Of a stretch of DNA of 64,000 bases, positions 1 through 10,747 are shown one piece after another. The stretch lies in the NCBI GenBank assembly GCA_964019055.1, contig OZ025222.1, positions 3,094,746 through 3,158,745 of the forward strand, written 5' to 3'. The stretch's first letter is position 1. Each line of letters begins with the position of its first letter. The translations under genes were made by a program, and so were the position numbers. Source of the DNA: Anthopleura xanthogrammica. Lineage: Eukaryota > Cnidaria > Anthozoa > Actiniaria > Actiniidae. The notes under the pieces are model-generated. The model made no database searches. It saw only the letters and a program-made list of their open reading frames with translations, and was not told where the DNA came from.

Positions 1-115
1 TAAATTTGGTTCCCACTAGAAATTAAAAATATATCCATCCATCTATCTAATTTATCCACCCATTGATCTATCCAACCATACAATACAATACAATACAATA
101 ACTTTATTTACGGAG

Positions 116-240
116 GGATACATAATAACCATCCATGCCTCTATCCATCCATCCACCTATCCATCCATCCACCTATCCATCCATCCATCCATCCATCATT
201 CTATCTGTTCATCCTACCCATTCATCTATTCATTATCTGT
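116..240. repeat. Degenerate CCAT/CATC tetranucleotide repeat
   Basis: Runs of CCAT and CATC units with scattered substitutions lie directly upstream of the first UBC9 exon in the window, in its intron. The apparent Ile-His-Pro-Ser reading frame here is a product of the repeat and is not treated as a gene. Confidence 0.85.
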
Positions 241-261
241 TTTCTTTATCTGTTTTTAAAG

Positions 262-669
262 GTGCTGTTAGGGATTCAACTACTGCTGAAAGATCCAAAT
301 TTTCACGAACCAGCTCAGGCTGAAGCATTTGTTATACATAGGTGAGGTCTTACCCAATGAAATTGTTATAAGAAAATACAGGAGGTGAAAGGTTGCCATG
401 CCTTTGCATCGAATCAAGACAAATGGTGAGCTTGCAAGATAGAAAAAAAGGTCTCTATCATTCCAATGTCATAATTTGTCTCACTTCAATGCAAAGGCAC
501 AGCTTCCTTTCGAGATGGTGCAGTGAACTGTGAAAACTATTTTCATGGTTTATCTTCTTCTTGCAGTCAAAACAGCATGGATTATGAAAACAAAGTCAGA
601 GAACTTGCAAAACAGATGGACCCAGCTAAAACTAACATCCTACAGGACTTAATACCAAGTGCTTCTTAA
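262..669 (+). CDS. UBE2I: SUMO-conjugating enzyme UBC9, last two exons (5' part outside the window)
   Basis: Two exons, 262-341 and 567-669, join in frame (phase 2) through a GT-AG intron and end in TAA. The first encodes a segment starting VLLGIQLLLKDPN and containing PAQAEAF. UBC9 has ILLGIQ, then LLNEPN, then DPAQAEAY at the matching place, while ubiquitin E2s differ there. The second begins SQNSMDYENKVRELAK, parallel to the UBC9 C-terminal helix. UBC9 is the single E2 of the SUMO pathway and transfers SUMO from the SAE1/SAE2 E1 to lysines of nuclear substrates. The catalytic cysteine and the SUMO-binding N-terminus are encoded upstream of base 1. The C-terminus is unusual: it runs about a dozen residues beyond the normal UBC9 end and finishes LIPSAS. 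It could be the only UBC9 of the species or a divergent paralogue. Confidence 0.78.
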
Positions 670-687
670 ACATGATCTGATTAGTGA

Positions 688-960
688 GTGACAGTCACAC
701 AACACTACCACAAGAATGTAACACAATCTTCATAAAATATGACAAAATGACAGTCAATCTGGACCACCACAAGAATGTAACACAATCTTCATAAAATATG
801 ACAAAATGACAGTCAATCTGGACCACCACAAGAATGTAACACAATCTTCATAAAATATGACAAAATGACAGTCACTCTGAACCACCACAAGAATGTAACA
901 CAATTTTATCAACTTGATGTAAACATTACATGAGTGATAGTCACACAAAACTACCACAAA
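688..960. repeat. Tandem repeat, about 60-bp unit, 4-5 copies
   Basis: Units containing CCACAAGAATGTAACACAAT and CATAAAATATGACAAAATGA recur at about 60-bp spacing, starting some 20 bases after the UBC9 stop codon. The outer copies are more diverged than the two central ones. They probably lie in the UBC9 3' UTR or just beyond it. No coding sense is visible. Confidence 0.85.
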
Positions 961-2134
961 AATATAACATAGCCTTATCAACTAGTGACAGCCACAAGGT
1001 GCAACTATAGATGAAAATGATTTAGATACATTATATTTTTGAAATTATTGTGTGAGTATAGTTGCTTTTCGTTTCTCTCCTGTGCTTTGAGGATTTTTCT
1101 GGGTTCACTCATCCATCCATCCGTCCATCTATCCCTCCCTCCCTTCCTCCCTCCCTGCCCGTTGTCGGTATTGCGTGCAACTAAGGTACGTCATAGATTG
1201 AACTAATCTATTCCCAGGTTTGACTATCTTTGGGTCCAGCGAGATCACGTGCACAGAGTGCAGCATGCGCTCAGCACGCGGTGCTTTGGCTTTTATGCCT
1301 TTGTATTGGGCTACCTGTGGTAAATCTGTTTTTGAGCCATTAAGAACACAGGTAACCCAAGGTGTAAAACCGATTTTTCAAAAAAATAGTTTTATCAATA
1401 TAAATAAAGAAATACGATTAAATAAGAGGAATGCAATAAAGGCATTTAAATCTGAAATCCGAAAGACATTTGTAAACATTAACAGAAACAGTGGGAAAAG
1501 CGGGAACATTAAGCGGTAGAAAAACGAAAATTTTAACTTCATTTTTGGGCTCCCTGTGTCCTTGTCACATGTCGAACACAAGACACAAACAGTACGATTC
1601 TCATTGTTTGGTCTTTCTTTTAACCTTTTAATACAAGGTGGGTAGATACCGTACAAATGAATGCACTCTCTGTTTCTTTTTGACAGTTTTGACAAAGTTT
1701 GTGATCAAGAACTTATTTCGCTTTGAGTTTTTTTGCTTGATTGGAGCCTAATTTGTGGTGTTTTTCTGGTAAAAATCGTGTATTTAATTAAGAGTTGAAG
1801 AAGTTGAGTGGTGTAAATGAAAACATTTCTTGTCCACAATTTGTGACCTCTGTATGTTATCCCAGATTTTTTCCACCTTCCCTTATTCTCACTTCCTTCC
1901 TTTATCCTCCTCTGTCCACTGCTTTTCACAGAATACCCTTATTTTTCTACTTATATACACTTATTCCATTCCTGGGGGAAATCTGCAGGAAGTTTACTGG
2001 GTGCAATTTCCTGCAAAGGAAATAGTATCTCTGAGGAAACATGCAGGAAATAGTATCTCTGATTGAACCATCTGAACACTCCAACTTCAAATCTGTATTT
2101 CTGTCCTTGTTTTTTCACACAGGACTGATGAAGA
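961..2134. other. Intergenic and 5' flank of the first sulfatase
   Basis: This stretch holds a short CATC/CCTC pyrimidine-rich tract (about 1107-1160), which coincides with the left edge of the duplicated segment. Unique-looking flank follows and is repeated at 9145-10464. Just before the start codon, a polypyrimidine tract ending TTCACACAG (to about 2122) looks like a splice acceptor, so the 5' UTR probably has an upstream non-coding exon or a trans-spliced leader. Neither can be proved from sequence alone. Confidence 0.5.
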
Positions 2135-5100
2135 ATGAGGTTAGGTGGTCAGGTTTGCTGTCTTCGTGGCTGTTTCTTAGCTGTTCTAGTCTGTATCTTC
2201 TTCCTGGCTAGTGCTGTAGCTGCAGACAAACCCAATATTGTTTTCATAGTGGCTGATGACCTGGTAGGTAAATCTCTTGGCAAAATGACATGAATGTTTC
2301 TCTCTATCTTACAAAATATCAAAGTTATCAATATATATTTATTCATTTACTCCTTCATCCGTACATCCACCATTTATATCCATGCATGTACGCATGCATC
2401 CATCTATCCAATCATCCATCCATGCATCCATTCATTTATTTATTCATTCATTCATTCATTCATTCATTCACTTTCTTCAATTATGAAGATAAACAAAATA
2501 AATATAATAAATAAAGTAATAATAATAATAAAAAAAATTATGATATATGTAAAAAAATAATACTGACTGATTACCTGTATAATATACCCTTTTCGAATAT
2601 GGCATCTATGACGTCGAATGAGAGAATGAGAATGCCGGATTTCAAAACCCAACGATTTCTACTAGCAGCATCTGGGACTTAAATATTCCGGATTTCAAAA
2701 CACGATCATGCATTATCACTTATAACATCAAGGACATTCTAGGACATCTCGTTTGACGTCATAGACAACATATTCGAAAACGGTCTATTGGGTTGGTTTA
2801 CACAGAATACAAGCATTCCTTATGAAGATAAATTTCCACAAAGTATATCAATTCCTCTATACCAGAGTAGGGTGCCAATCTTCATGTAACTGTTTCTGTT
2901 TGTTTTAAGGGATGGAATGATGTCAGTTTTCATGGCTCACCTCAGATCCCGACCCCTAATATTGACGAACTGGCAAATAAGGGAGTGATTTTGAACAACT
3001 ACTACGTTCAGCCAATATGTACCCCAACGAGAAGTGCAATAATGACTGGAAAATATCCAATACACACAGGTGAACGAATATACCATTCATTGAAATGAAT
3101 TTCGATTATAAAGACTAATTGTAACCCTTATGACTCGTGTCATGTCAGGGACCACGCAAGGGGAGGAGCTGGTAGGGCTATAGCCCTCCCATACTACTCT
3201 CTTATATAGCCCTGCCACTTTTAAGGGTGCTCCACGGTCCATGTATATAGGTTATAGGCTATGACAAACAATTTTATGAGTGGCAAAAATGGCATGGGTG
3301 AAATGGTGCATGGGCATTGTCTCGTAGACCATGAGGGCGAGAGGTCTAATTATTTTAGTATAAACCTACTAATTGGTCAAATAAGAGATTTTTTTGCCAT
3401 TGAATAATTGTTTTTGCCTTTGTTTTGTCTTTCAAAACCAGCCTTTTTGTTACCTAGTAGTTGTCTATTACTAATAGACCACTAGAAGCTCAGCCAATCA
3501 GAGGACAGGATTTGTGCTAGATTATTAGTAGGTTCACACTAATTAACTTAAGTTATTTTGCATTATTAATGATATTGAATATTTATCATTGTTAGGGATG
3601 CAGCATAGTGTTATATTAGCGTCACAGCCATATGGGCTGGGTCTGAATGAGACGCTTCTACCTCAGTACTTAAAAAAATTGGGATATGCAACTCATGGAG
3701 TAGGCAAGGTACAGATTATTGTTTGTAAATCAGACTGAAATAAATGAATAGTGATTACAAGAAATGATCAACACTCATGCAGTGTTCCACAGAATAGATG
3801 AATTCTGATTGAGTGATAAGGAAATTTCTTTGACTAGACAGCCATTTTCACACAGGAATTTCTTTTTCGATCACAATTGGGTTCATTTGGAATGAATTCA
3901 GCTGAATGAATGTCATAAATTTGATTGGCGGAATCAAAAATACCAGACGTCTTGAGTCATTAAGTTACAGAAATATTAAAGGTGTTTTTAATTTAATTAT
4001 TTTTCTTAATGTTTCAGTGGCATCTTGGTTTCTTTGAATATGACTACACTCCAACACACAGAGGGTTTGATTCATTCTTTGGATACTGGTGCGGCAAGGG
4101 TGATTACTGGGATCATTCTAATCGTGAGATTGGAGGATGGGGACTTGATCTTCATGATGGTGATAAGGTACCCTTAAAGATCTTGTTTTTCCTTTTTACA
4201 GAGTGACATGTACAAGTATGACTGGTGATAAAGTACATGTATTTGCATACTTTCATGCACAGGCTTTTGTATGTTAAACCAACATTTTGATGCCACGCTG
4301 GCTGATTTTACCAAAGGCATGTAAAAGCTTGTTCGGCAGCAAAAAGCCTATGCATATAAGTAAGCAAATACATTTAATGTGTTCACAATTTTCAGCATTG
4401 TGCTGTATAACAGATTCTTCAAATCTTATCAAATGAGTGTCAAAACATTCACAAAATAACCTAATATCAACTTCAGCAATATATACACTATGAAATTCCA
4501 CGGACCTTCACTTGATTGCTTGAATGTTCTACACAAAATGAGGCTAACCCTGCGTAAATGAGTCTGTAGTCAAGGAACACAGTTTTTACAAATAGGCCTG
4601 TTCGAATTTGTAAAATACTGCTGTGTTCATTATAATATTTTATCTTTTTTTCAGAATGTTTGGACAGAATGGGGGCAATATAGCACTCAGTTATTCTCAA
4701 AAAAAGCTGTTGACGTCATCCAGTCTCACAACACTTCAGATCCATTGTTTCTGTACTTGGCTTTCCAAGCTGTCCACAGCGCTAACTTCATACAGCCCTT
4801 GCAGGCCCCTCCAGACTTGATTGACAAGTTTGGCGGCATTGAGAACATGCAGCGAAGGATATTTGCTGCTATGGTAACATCCATGGATCAATCAATAAAG
4901 AAGGTGAAAATGGATGAATAAATGGATAAATGAATGAATGAATGGGTGGATGGGTGGATAGATGGATGGATGGATGAAAGAATGAATAAATGAATGGGTG
5001 GGTGGGTGGGTAGGTGGATGGATGAACAAATAATGGGTTGGATAGATAAAAGAATGAAAGAAAGAGTGAATGAACAAATAGATGGATGGTGAGCTGGATG

Positions 5101-7635
5101 AATAAATGAATGAATGAATGAATGAATGGGTGGATGGATGGATGGATGAATGAATAGGTGAATGGATGGATGAATGAATGAATGGGTAGATGGATGGATG
5201 GATGGATGGATGAATGAATGGATAGATGGATGGATAAATAAATAAATGAATGGGTGGATGGATGGATGGATGGATGAATGAATGAATGAATGGGTGGATG
5301 GATGGATGGATATGGAGGAATAAATAATAAACAAATAAATAAATAAATGTGAAATTAACTTATTCCTATAAGAAAGATAAATAAATAAATAAATAAATAA
5401 ATTACTGAGTGGCTAAAACTTCATCTACTAAAGCCATTTGCAATTTTGATTTTTATGATGAAGTACAGTATCATTTAGTGAGTTTCAACTTCTATCTGTT
5501 CTGTTCCATAATCACCAGGTTGTTGATGCTCTGAAAGCCAAGAACTTGTACAAAAATTCCATTATTGTCTTCACTACAGACAATGGCGGACCTGCCAATG
5601 GTTTTGATATGAATATGGCCAGTAACTATCCATTGAGAGGGGTTAAAGCTACACTCTGGGAAGGTTAGTGTTATTTAATATATTTTACAGTAAATACCAG
5701 TACTATATTTGTATTTATTGGCCTAATCTGAAATAGTGAGCATGGGTCTAGCTTGGGACAAACATCTTTTGTTCATCATGCTTTATATAGTGTTGTGAGG
5801 TAGTGAACATGGTGCATTGTGGTCTAGCTCTGGTACAAACATCTTTTGTTCATGCTTTATATGGTGTTATGAGGTGGTGAACATGGTGCATTGTGGTCTA
5901 GCTTGGGTACAAACCATTTGGCTTTGTTTGTACCCAAGCTATAACAGAATGCTTTCTGTTTGTTGAACTCCAAAAAAGCTCTATATTTGTGGTTTTGAAG
6001 CATGTTTCCAGGCAAAAGAACAAAAACTTTTCCTTTGGGAAATATAATCTCTATTACATTGTTCCTGCCCTACAACTTAGCTGATGTAAAACCCCTCCAT
6101 AAAATCTCATAAACTCATTTTTTATTTAGGTGGAGTTCGTGGCACTTCCTTTATTCATAGTCCCCTCATCATGATCAATTCAACCGGTCGAGTGAGCACC
6201 CAAATGATGCACGTGACTGACTGGTTACCCACACTATATGTTCGTGCGGGGGGTGATATCCATGATATGCAGGAATCAGATGGTTTCGATATTTGGGACA
6301 GTATTGTTACTGACAGCATGTCCCCTCGCACAGAGATTGTTATTAATATTGATCCTGTGTCAGGTGCAGCTGCGTATCGAGTTGAGAACTGGAAGATTGT
6401 TGTTAATGAAAGTAAGTGAGAAGACATGTAGGACATGAAGTATTTTTTATCTTTCTGTGTCGTTCATTCATTTTGTGAACTGACTGACTACTGATTGACT
6501 GTTTGACTAAAAGACCAACCGATGACTGAATAACTGACCAACCCACCAACTGACTGACCGACTGACCGACTGACCGACTGACCGACTGACCGACTGACCG
6601 ACTGACCGACTGACCGACTGACCGACTGACCGACTGACCGACTGACCGACTGACCGACTGACCGACTGACCGACTGACCGACTGACCGACTGACCGACTG
6701 ACCGACTGACCGACTGACCGACTGACCGACTGACCGACTGACCGACTGACCGACTGACCGACTGACCGACTGACCGACTGACCGACTGACCGACTGACCG
6801 ACTGACCGACTGACCGACTGACCGACTGACCGACTGACCGACTGACCGACTGACCGACTGACCGACTGACCGACTGACCGACTGACCGACTGACCGACTG
6901 ACCGACTGACCGACTGACCGACTGACCGACTGACCGACTGACCGACTGACCGACTGACCGACTGACCGACTGACCGACTGACCGACTGACCGACTGACCG
7001 ACTGACCGACTGACCGACTGACCGACTGACCGACTGACCGACTGACCGACTGACCGACTGACCGACTGACCGACTGACCGACTGACCGACTGACCGACTG
7101 ACCGACTGACCGACTGACCGACTGACCGACTGACCGACTGACCGACTGACCGACTGACCGACTGACCGACTGACCGACTGACTTCATTTTCATTCATTTG
7201 TCCATCCATCCATTCCACATCCATTCCCTTCAAATTTACCGAACCCTAAATCTCATTTCTTTTATGCATCAAATTCATTGATAAATTTATTTGTACTTTG
7301 CAGCTTCACGATGGAGTGGTTGGTATCCACCGCCAGGCCTCGAGGTAACCCAAAAACAACCTAAACCCACCACCCTAAAGAACGCAGTGGTAACATGTAC
7401 CAAGCCTCCTGCAGTGACCGTTGAATGTACGAAGAAGGATGGGCCCTGCCTGTTCGATCTTTCAAGTGATCCTTGTGAATACGTAAACCAAGCCAAAAAC
7501 CACCCTGAAATACTCCAAAATATGTTGCAATGGCTCGAGAAGTACAAGAAGAACATGGTGCCAATACGGAATAAAAACTACGACCCAGCCGCGAGTCCTA
7601 AAAACCACGGTGGGGTGTGGACTGCATGGCGTTGA
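2135..7635 (+). CDS. Arylsulfatase B/I/J-type sulfatase, tandem copy A
   Basis: Eight exons: 2135-2263, 2910-3069, 3596-3708, 4018-4167, 4655-4903, 5519-5663, 6130-6411 and 7304-7635. They join with consistent phases into 519 aa plus stop. Residues 1-30 are a signal peptide (core [18 protein letters not shown]). The family signature is present in order: metal ligands D41-D42 (IVADDL), formylglycine site C80-T-P-T-R84, K134 and H136 (VGKWHLG), H225 (QAVHS), D288-N289 (TTDNGG) and K310. The protein should therefore be an active type I sulfatase after FGE modification. It would hydrolyse sulfate esters of glycans in the lysosome or outside the cell, as ARSB does on N-acetylgalactosamine 4-sulfate; the exact substrate cannot be read from sequence. 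The start is the ATG giving the signal peptide. An out-of-frame ATG lies 7 bases upstream (2128) and is absent in copy B. An AATAAA signal is at 8160-8165. Confidence 0.93.
2577..2795. mobile_element. Foldback element (MITE-like) in intron 1 of sulfatase A
   Basis: Imperfect inverted arms flank an unrelated centre. The left arm reads CTTTTCGAATATGGCATC then TATGACGTC, and the right arm reads GACGTCATAGACAACATATT then CGAAAACGG. The matching intron of copy B is only 198 bp and lacks this segment, so it is a gain in A or a loss in B after duplication. No transposase is visible, as expected for a non-autonomous MITE. Confidence 0.65.
4205..4400. mobile_element. Decayed MITE in intron 4 of sulfatase A
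   Basis: The sequence around AAGTATGACTGG, TTTGCATACTTT, GCACAGGCTTTTGTATGTTA, GCTGATTTTACCAAAG and CGGCAGCAAAAAGCC matches, in the same order, the reverse complement of the foldback at 58486-58696. The inverted arms are eroded here. The insertion predates the duplication, because copy B carries it at 12318-12512. Confidence 0.6.
4904..5402. repeat. GGAT/GAAT tetranucleotide array in intron 5 of sulfatase A
   Basis: An interspersed GGATGGATGAATGAAT-type array begins immediately after the exon 5 donor and runs to about 5340, followed by a short AAAT run (5370-5402). The long minus-strand frame through it is repeat-derived. Confidence 0.9.
5735..5965. mobile_element. MITE with partial internal tandem duplication, intron 6 of sulfatase A
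   Basis: The segment GTGCATTGTGGTCTAGCTTG followed by GGTACAAACATCTTTTGTTC is repeated at about 68-bp spacing. It ends with the inverted arm TTTGTACCCAAGCTA. The same family is at 13960-14240 in copy B and at 61070-61170. The two sulfatase copies differ in how many internal units they keep. Confidence 0.65.
6553..7180. repeat. Homogeneous 8-bp array (ACTGACCG)n in intron 7 of sulfatase A
   Basis: About 78 nearly perfect ACTGACCG units. Because 8 is not divisible by 3, each strand cycles through all frames, and the unit contains no stop. Long Ser-Val-Gly-Gln-type frames therefore result, and they are artefacts. The array lies between the exon 7 donor (6412) and the exon 8 acceptor (7303). Copy B has a longer version. 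Confidence 0.97.
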
Positions 7636-8165
7636 AGTAATATTTACAGCACTCTTCGGCTCCATATTTCTTTCACCTAACCGACTTTAGATGTCTGGCA
7701 TTTTGGCTTCCGTCATTCAAAATTAGTAAGTCTGGCAAATTTGAAGGTGTTTCGTTAAAAAGAAGCAGAGTTACAAGCCTTCAAAAGTGTTGAAAATTAA
7801 CAAAGAATGTATGGTTACAGGGGACAAGCCAAATTTTTGTAAATGTAAATTTTTGACACTTTTGAAAGCCAATAATTCTGGTTCTTTTCATTCTATCATG
7901 TTCAAAACCGCCAGACTTACTAATCTTGAGATGCTTTATCAGATGACAAATGTTTTTCGTAATTAGATTAGAATTCAAAACTCGTCCCAGTCCCTTGCTC
8001 GTTTCCAAAGTGGCCAATTTTGGTCGCGTAATTATGAAATTGGTTGTAATGTTATACAAGCTGTCAGTAGGCTTGAGATTCAAGGAATCTAGACAAATCT
8101 TTTCACTCGTTTAAAACGATGTAAAATATTTTGCAGTTCACTTTTGCACTTGTGACATAAATAAA
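7636..8165 (+). other. 3' UTR/flank of sulfatase A with MITE remnant and polyadenylation signal
   Basis: The stretch from about 7684 (TCTGGCATTTTGGCTTCCGT) to 8052 (GGTCGCGTAATTATGAAATT) shares its ends with the foldback family at 23453-23633, so much of the 3' UTR appears to be derived from that element. AATAAA at 8160-8165 is the likely cleavage signal and marks the right edge of the duplicated unit. Confidence 0.55.
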
Positions 8166-9144
8166 CTAGACACTCTTGGAGCGTTCGCTGGGTTGCCTGA
8201 GCTCTCCCACTCGCAAATCCTATATACTCTTTATTATTTCACACGAAAGTGTTCCTTTTGGGTTCAAAGTCCCCCTTTATTAAAAAAAATTTAAATTCTA
8301 GTAAGACATTAGTGTTGCGTTACTGACTCGTCAACGCGTATTAGGTTTCTACTTGACCTACTAGAGTAGACTAGCTGATGAAATAAGCATATCTATTTCA
8401 GTATTGAAACTGTTCACTGCAAAACAAACGTTTTATCAATGTAAATACTCTTAGCCAAAATGTGTTAAACTGGTAATTTGTTTTCCCCTCAGTTTTTGTT
8501 TTCTGTATTTTCATAAATGGAAATATTCAACAAGGAGTCTTGGCAGTTCGCTTTCTTGTAGATCACTATCAGCTCGTCTGACTTCTACAAGTTCTTGGAG
8601 TCAGCTTTCATCAAGGCTTTGTTTGTCACTCGTTTTGTAGTTTGTCTCGGCTCTAGTTCTGTAGTTTGTCTGAGTATATTTTTTTGTATTTGAGATCTGC
8701 TAAGGGACTGGTCGTAAAGTACAGGAGGGGGTGGGCCGGAAAAAATGGGGGGGGGGGGGGGTGGGCCATGATTTTTGTGCATGATAAAAGGGGTGGGTCA
8801 AGAAAAAATATGTTGCATAGTAGGGGTGGGTCATGAATAATCATGCTTCATTTTTTCAGTATTAAGCTAAAATAGTTTTATTTCACAAAATACTGTATAT
8901 AACAAGGAACACACTTAGAAAACTTAACAATATCCTTTTTGGGTAGTATCAGCTGTGGAATACATTGAATTAGCTCCCTCAGTGTAAGCAAAAGTGAACT
9001 TCAGGTCTGCTTTTTCAAGTGTAAACAATAACGAAGCAATTTTTTATTCACCAAAAGACCAATATTTGCTACCAGGTTATCTAATCACTTGACTCATCTG
9101 ACCTGCGGTCTTCTAAAAGAAGTGAGTTTAAAGTGTTACAAACC
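8166..9144. other. Spacer between the duplicated segments, with G-rich minisatellite
   Basis: No gene is seen. A degenerate minisatellite of GGGGTGGGTCATGA-like units with a run of about 15 Gs lies at about 8705-8850. The remainder is AT-rich unique sequence. The minus-strand proline-rich frames here come from the G tract. Confidence 0.5.
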
Positions 9145-9386
9145 TTCCTCCCTCCCTCCCTCCCGTCATTGGTATTGCTGGTATTGTATGCAACTAAGGT
9201 GTCATAGATTGAAATGTCACCGGCCTTGGTAACTGATTGTGCGCAAATGTCATTACGAAAATCTGAATCTGCAGGATTTTATATCAAATATTATCTGTAC
9301 CCTGAAACAACTTCTGGGCGGAGCAAAGTTAGACCGATTTTTCAAAAAAATAGTTTTATCAATATGAATAAAGAAATACGATTAAA

Positions 9387-9695
9387 TTTAAGGAATAAAA
9401 AACAGTTTTCCGTGTATTATACTCTGATAAAGACACGCGGGATGTGGAGAGAACACGAGAGAAGCGTAGGAAACCACGACGCGTAGCGGAGTGGTTTCCA
9501 GCTTCTCAAGTGTTCTCTCCACATCCCAAGTGTCTTTATCAGAGTATAATACACGGAAAACTGTTTTTTATTGCTTTTATAAAATAACTAACTTTTCGAG
9601 AGAGAAAAAAATGACGTGAGCATGTATTATGCTCTCATAAAACATGGCTTTTTGACCAATCAGAGCGCGCGTAATATCAAAGTTATTTTATAAAA
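9387..9695. mobile_element. Nested foldback insertion in the 5' flank of sulfatase B
   Basis: The arms AACAGTTTTCCGTGTATTAT (continuing ACTCTGATAAAGACAC) and the inverse GTGTCTTTATCAGAGTATAA (continuing TACACGGAAAACTG) flank a short centre with its own inverted GTGGAGAGAACAC arms. A second smaller inverted pair, TTATAAAATAACT and AGTTATTTTATAA, closes the right half. In copy A the flank runs straight from CGATTAAATAAG to AGGAATGCAATAAAG, so about 300 bp were gained here. The internal GACCAATCAGAGCGCGCG also occurs near 57660. Confidence 0.8.
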
Positions 9696-10464
9696 GAGGA
9701 ATGCAATAAAGGCATTTAAAGCTGAAATCCCAAAGACTACTGTAAACATTAACAGAAGCATTAGTGGAAAAACGAAAAATTTTAAAAGTTAAAACTTCAT
9801 TGTTGGGCTCCCTGTGTCCTTGTCACATGTCGAACACAAGCAGGGGAACACAAGATAAAAGATTTATTCAAATTCACAAACAGCACGATTCGTCCACACT
9901 TTTTCTCATTGTTTGGTCTTTCTTTTAACCTTTTAATACAAGGTGGGTAGATACCGTACACATGAATGCACTCTCTGTTTCTTTTTGACAGTTTTGACAA
10001 AGTTTGTGATCAAAAAGAGTTGATCAAACTTTCGCAAATTAAGAACTTAACAAAAAACAATTTTCGCTTTGAGTTTTTTGCTTGATTGGAGCCTAATTTG
10101 TGGTGTCTTTCTGGTGAAAATCGTGTATTTAATTAAGAGTTGAAGATGTTGAGTGGTGTAAATGAAAACATTTCTTGTCCACAATTTGTGACATCTTTGT
10201 ATGTGATCCCAGATTTTTCCACCTTTCCTTCTTCTCACTTCCTTCCTTTATCCTCCTCTGTCCACTGCTTTTCACAGAATGCCCTTATTTATTTGTCTAC
10301 TTATATACACTTATTCCATTCCTGGGGGAAAATCTGCAGGAGGTTTACTGGGTGCAATTTCCTGCACAGGAAATAGTATCTCTGCAGGAAACATGCAGGA
10401 AATAGTATCTCTGATTGAACACTCTGTATTTCTGTCCTTGTTTTTTCACACAGGACTGATAACA

Positions 10465-10683
10465 ATGAGGTTAGGTGGCCAGGTTTGCCGTCCTCGTGGC
10501 TGTTTCTTAGCAGTTCTAGTCTGTATCTTGTTCCTGGCCAGTGCTGTAGCTGCAGACAAACCAAATATTGTTTTTATAGTGGCTGATGACCTGGTAGGTA
10601 GATCTCTTGGCAAAATGACATGAATATTTCTCTCTATCTTACAATATATCAAAGTTATCGATATATATTTATTCACTCACTCC

Positions 10684-10747
<64 letters not shown>

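Larger units (their letters stand above)
1131..8165 (+). repeat. Segmental tandem duplication, copy A (about 7 kb)
   Basis: From the CCCTCC tract and GCAACTAAGGT near 1190 to the AATAAA at 8160-8165, this segment matches 9145-16865 in the same order and orientation: 5' flank, all eight sulfatase exons, their introns and the 3' flank. The copies differ by indels. Copy A alone has a foldback in intron 1 (2577-2795). Copy B alone has a foldback in the 5' flank (about 9387-9695) and an extra stretch in intron 2 (about 11190-11340). About 1 kb separates them (8166-9144). Confidence 0.9.

Noticed and set aside
6403..7233. Long minus-strand frame of Ser-Val-Gly-Gln repeats (also 14829-15581)
   Set aside because: It is only the translation of the 8-bp ACTGACCG array lying in intron 7 of each sulfatase. 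The unit has no stop in any frame.
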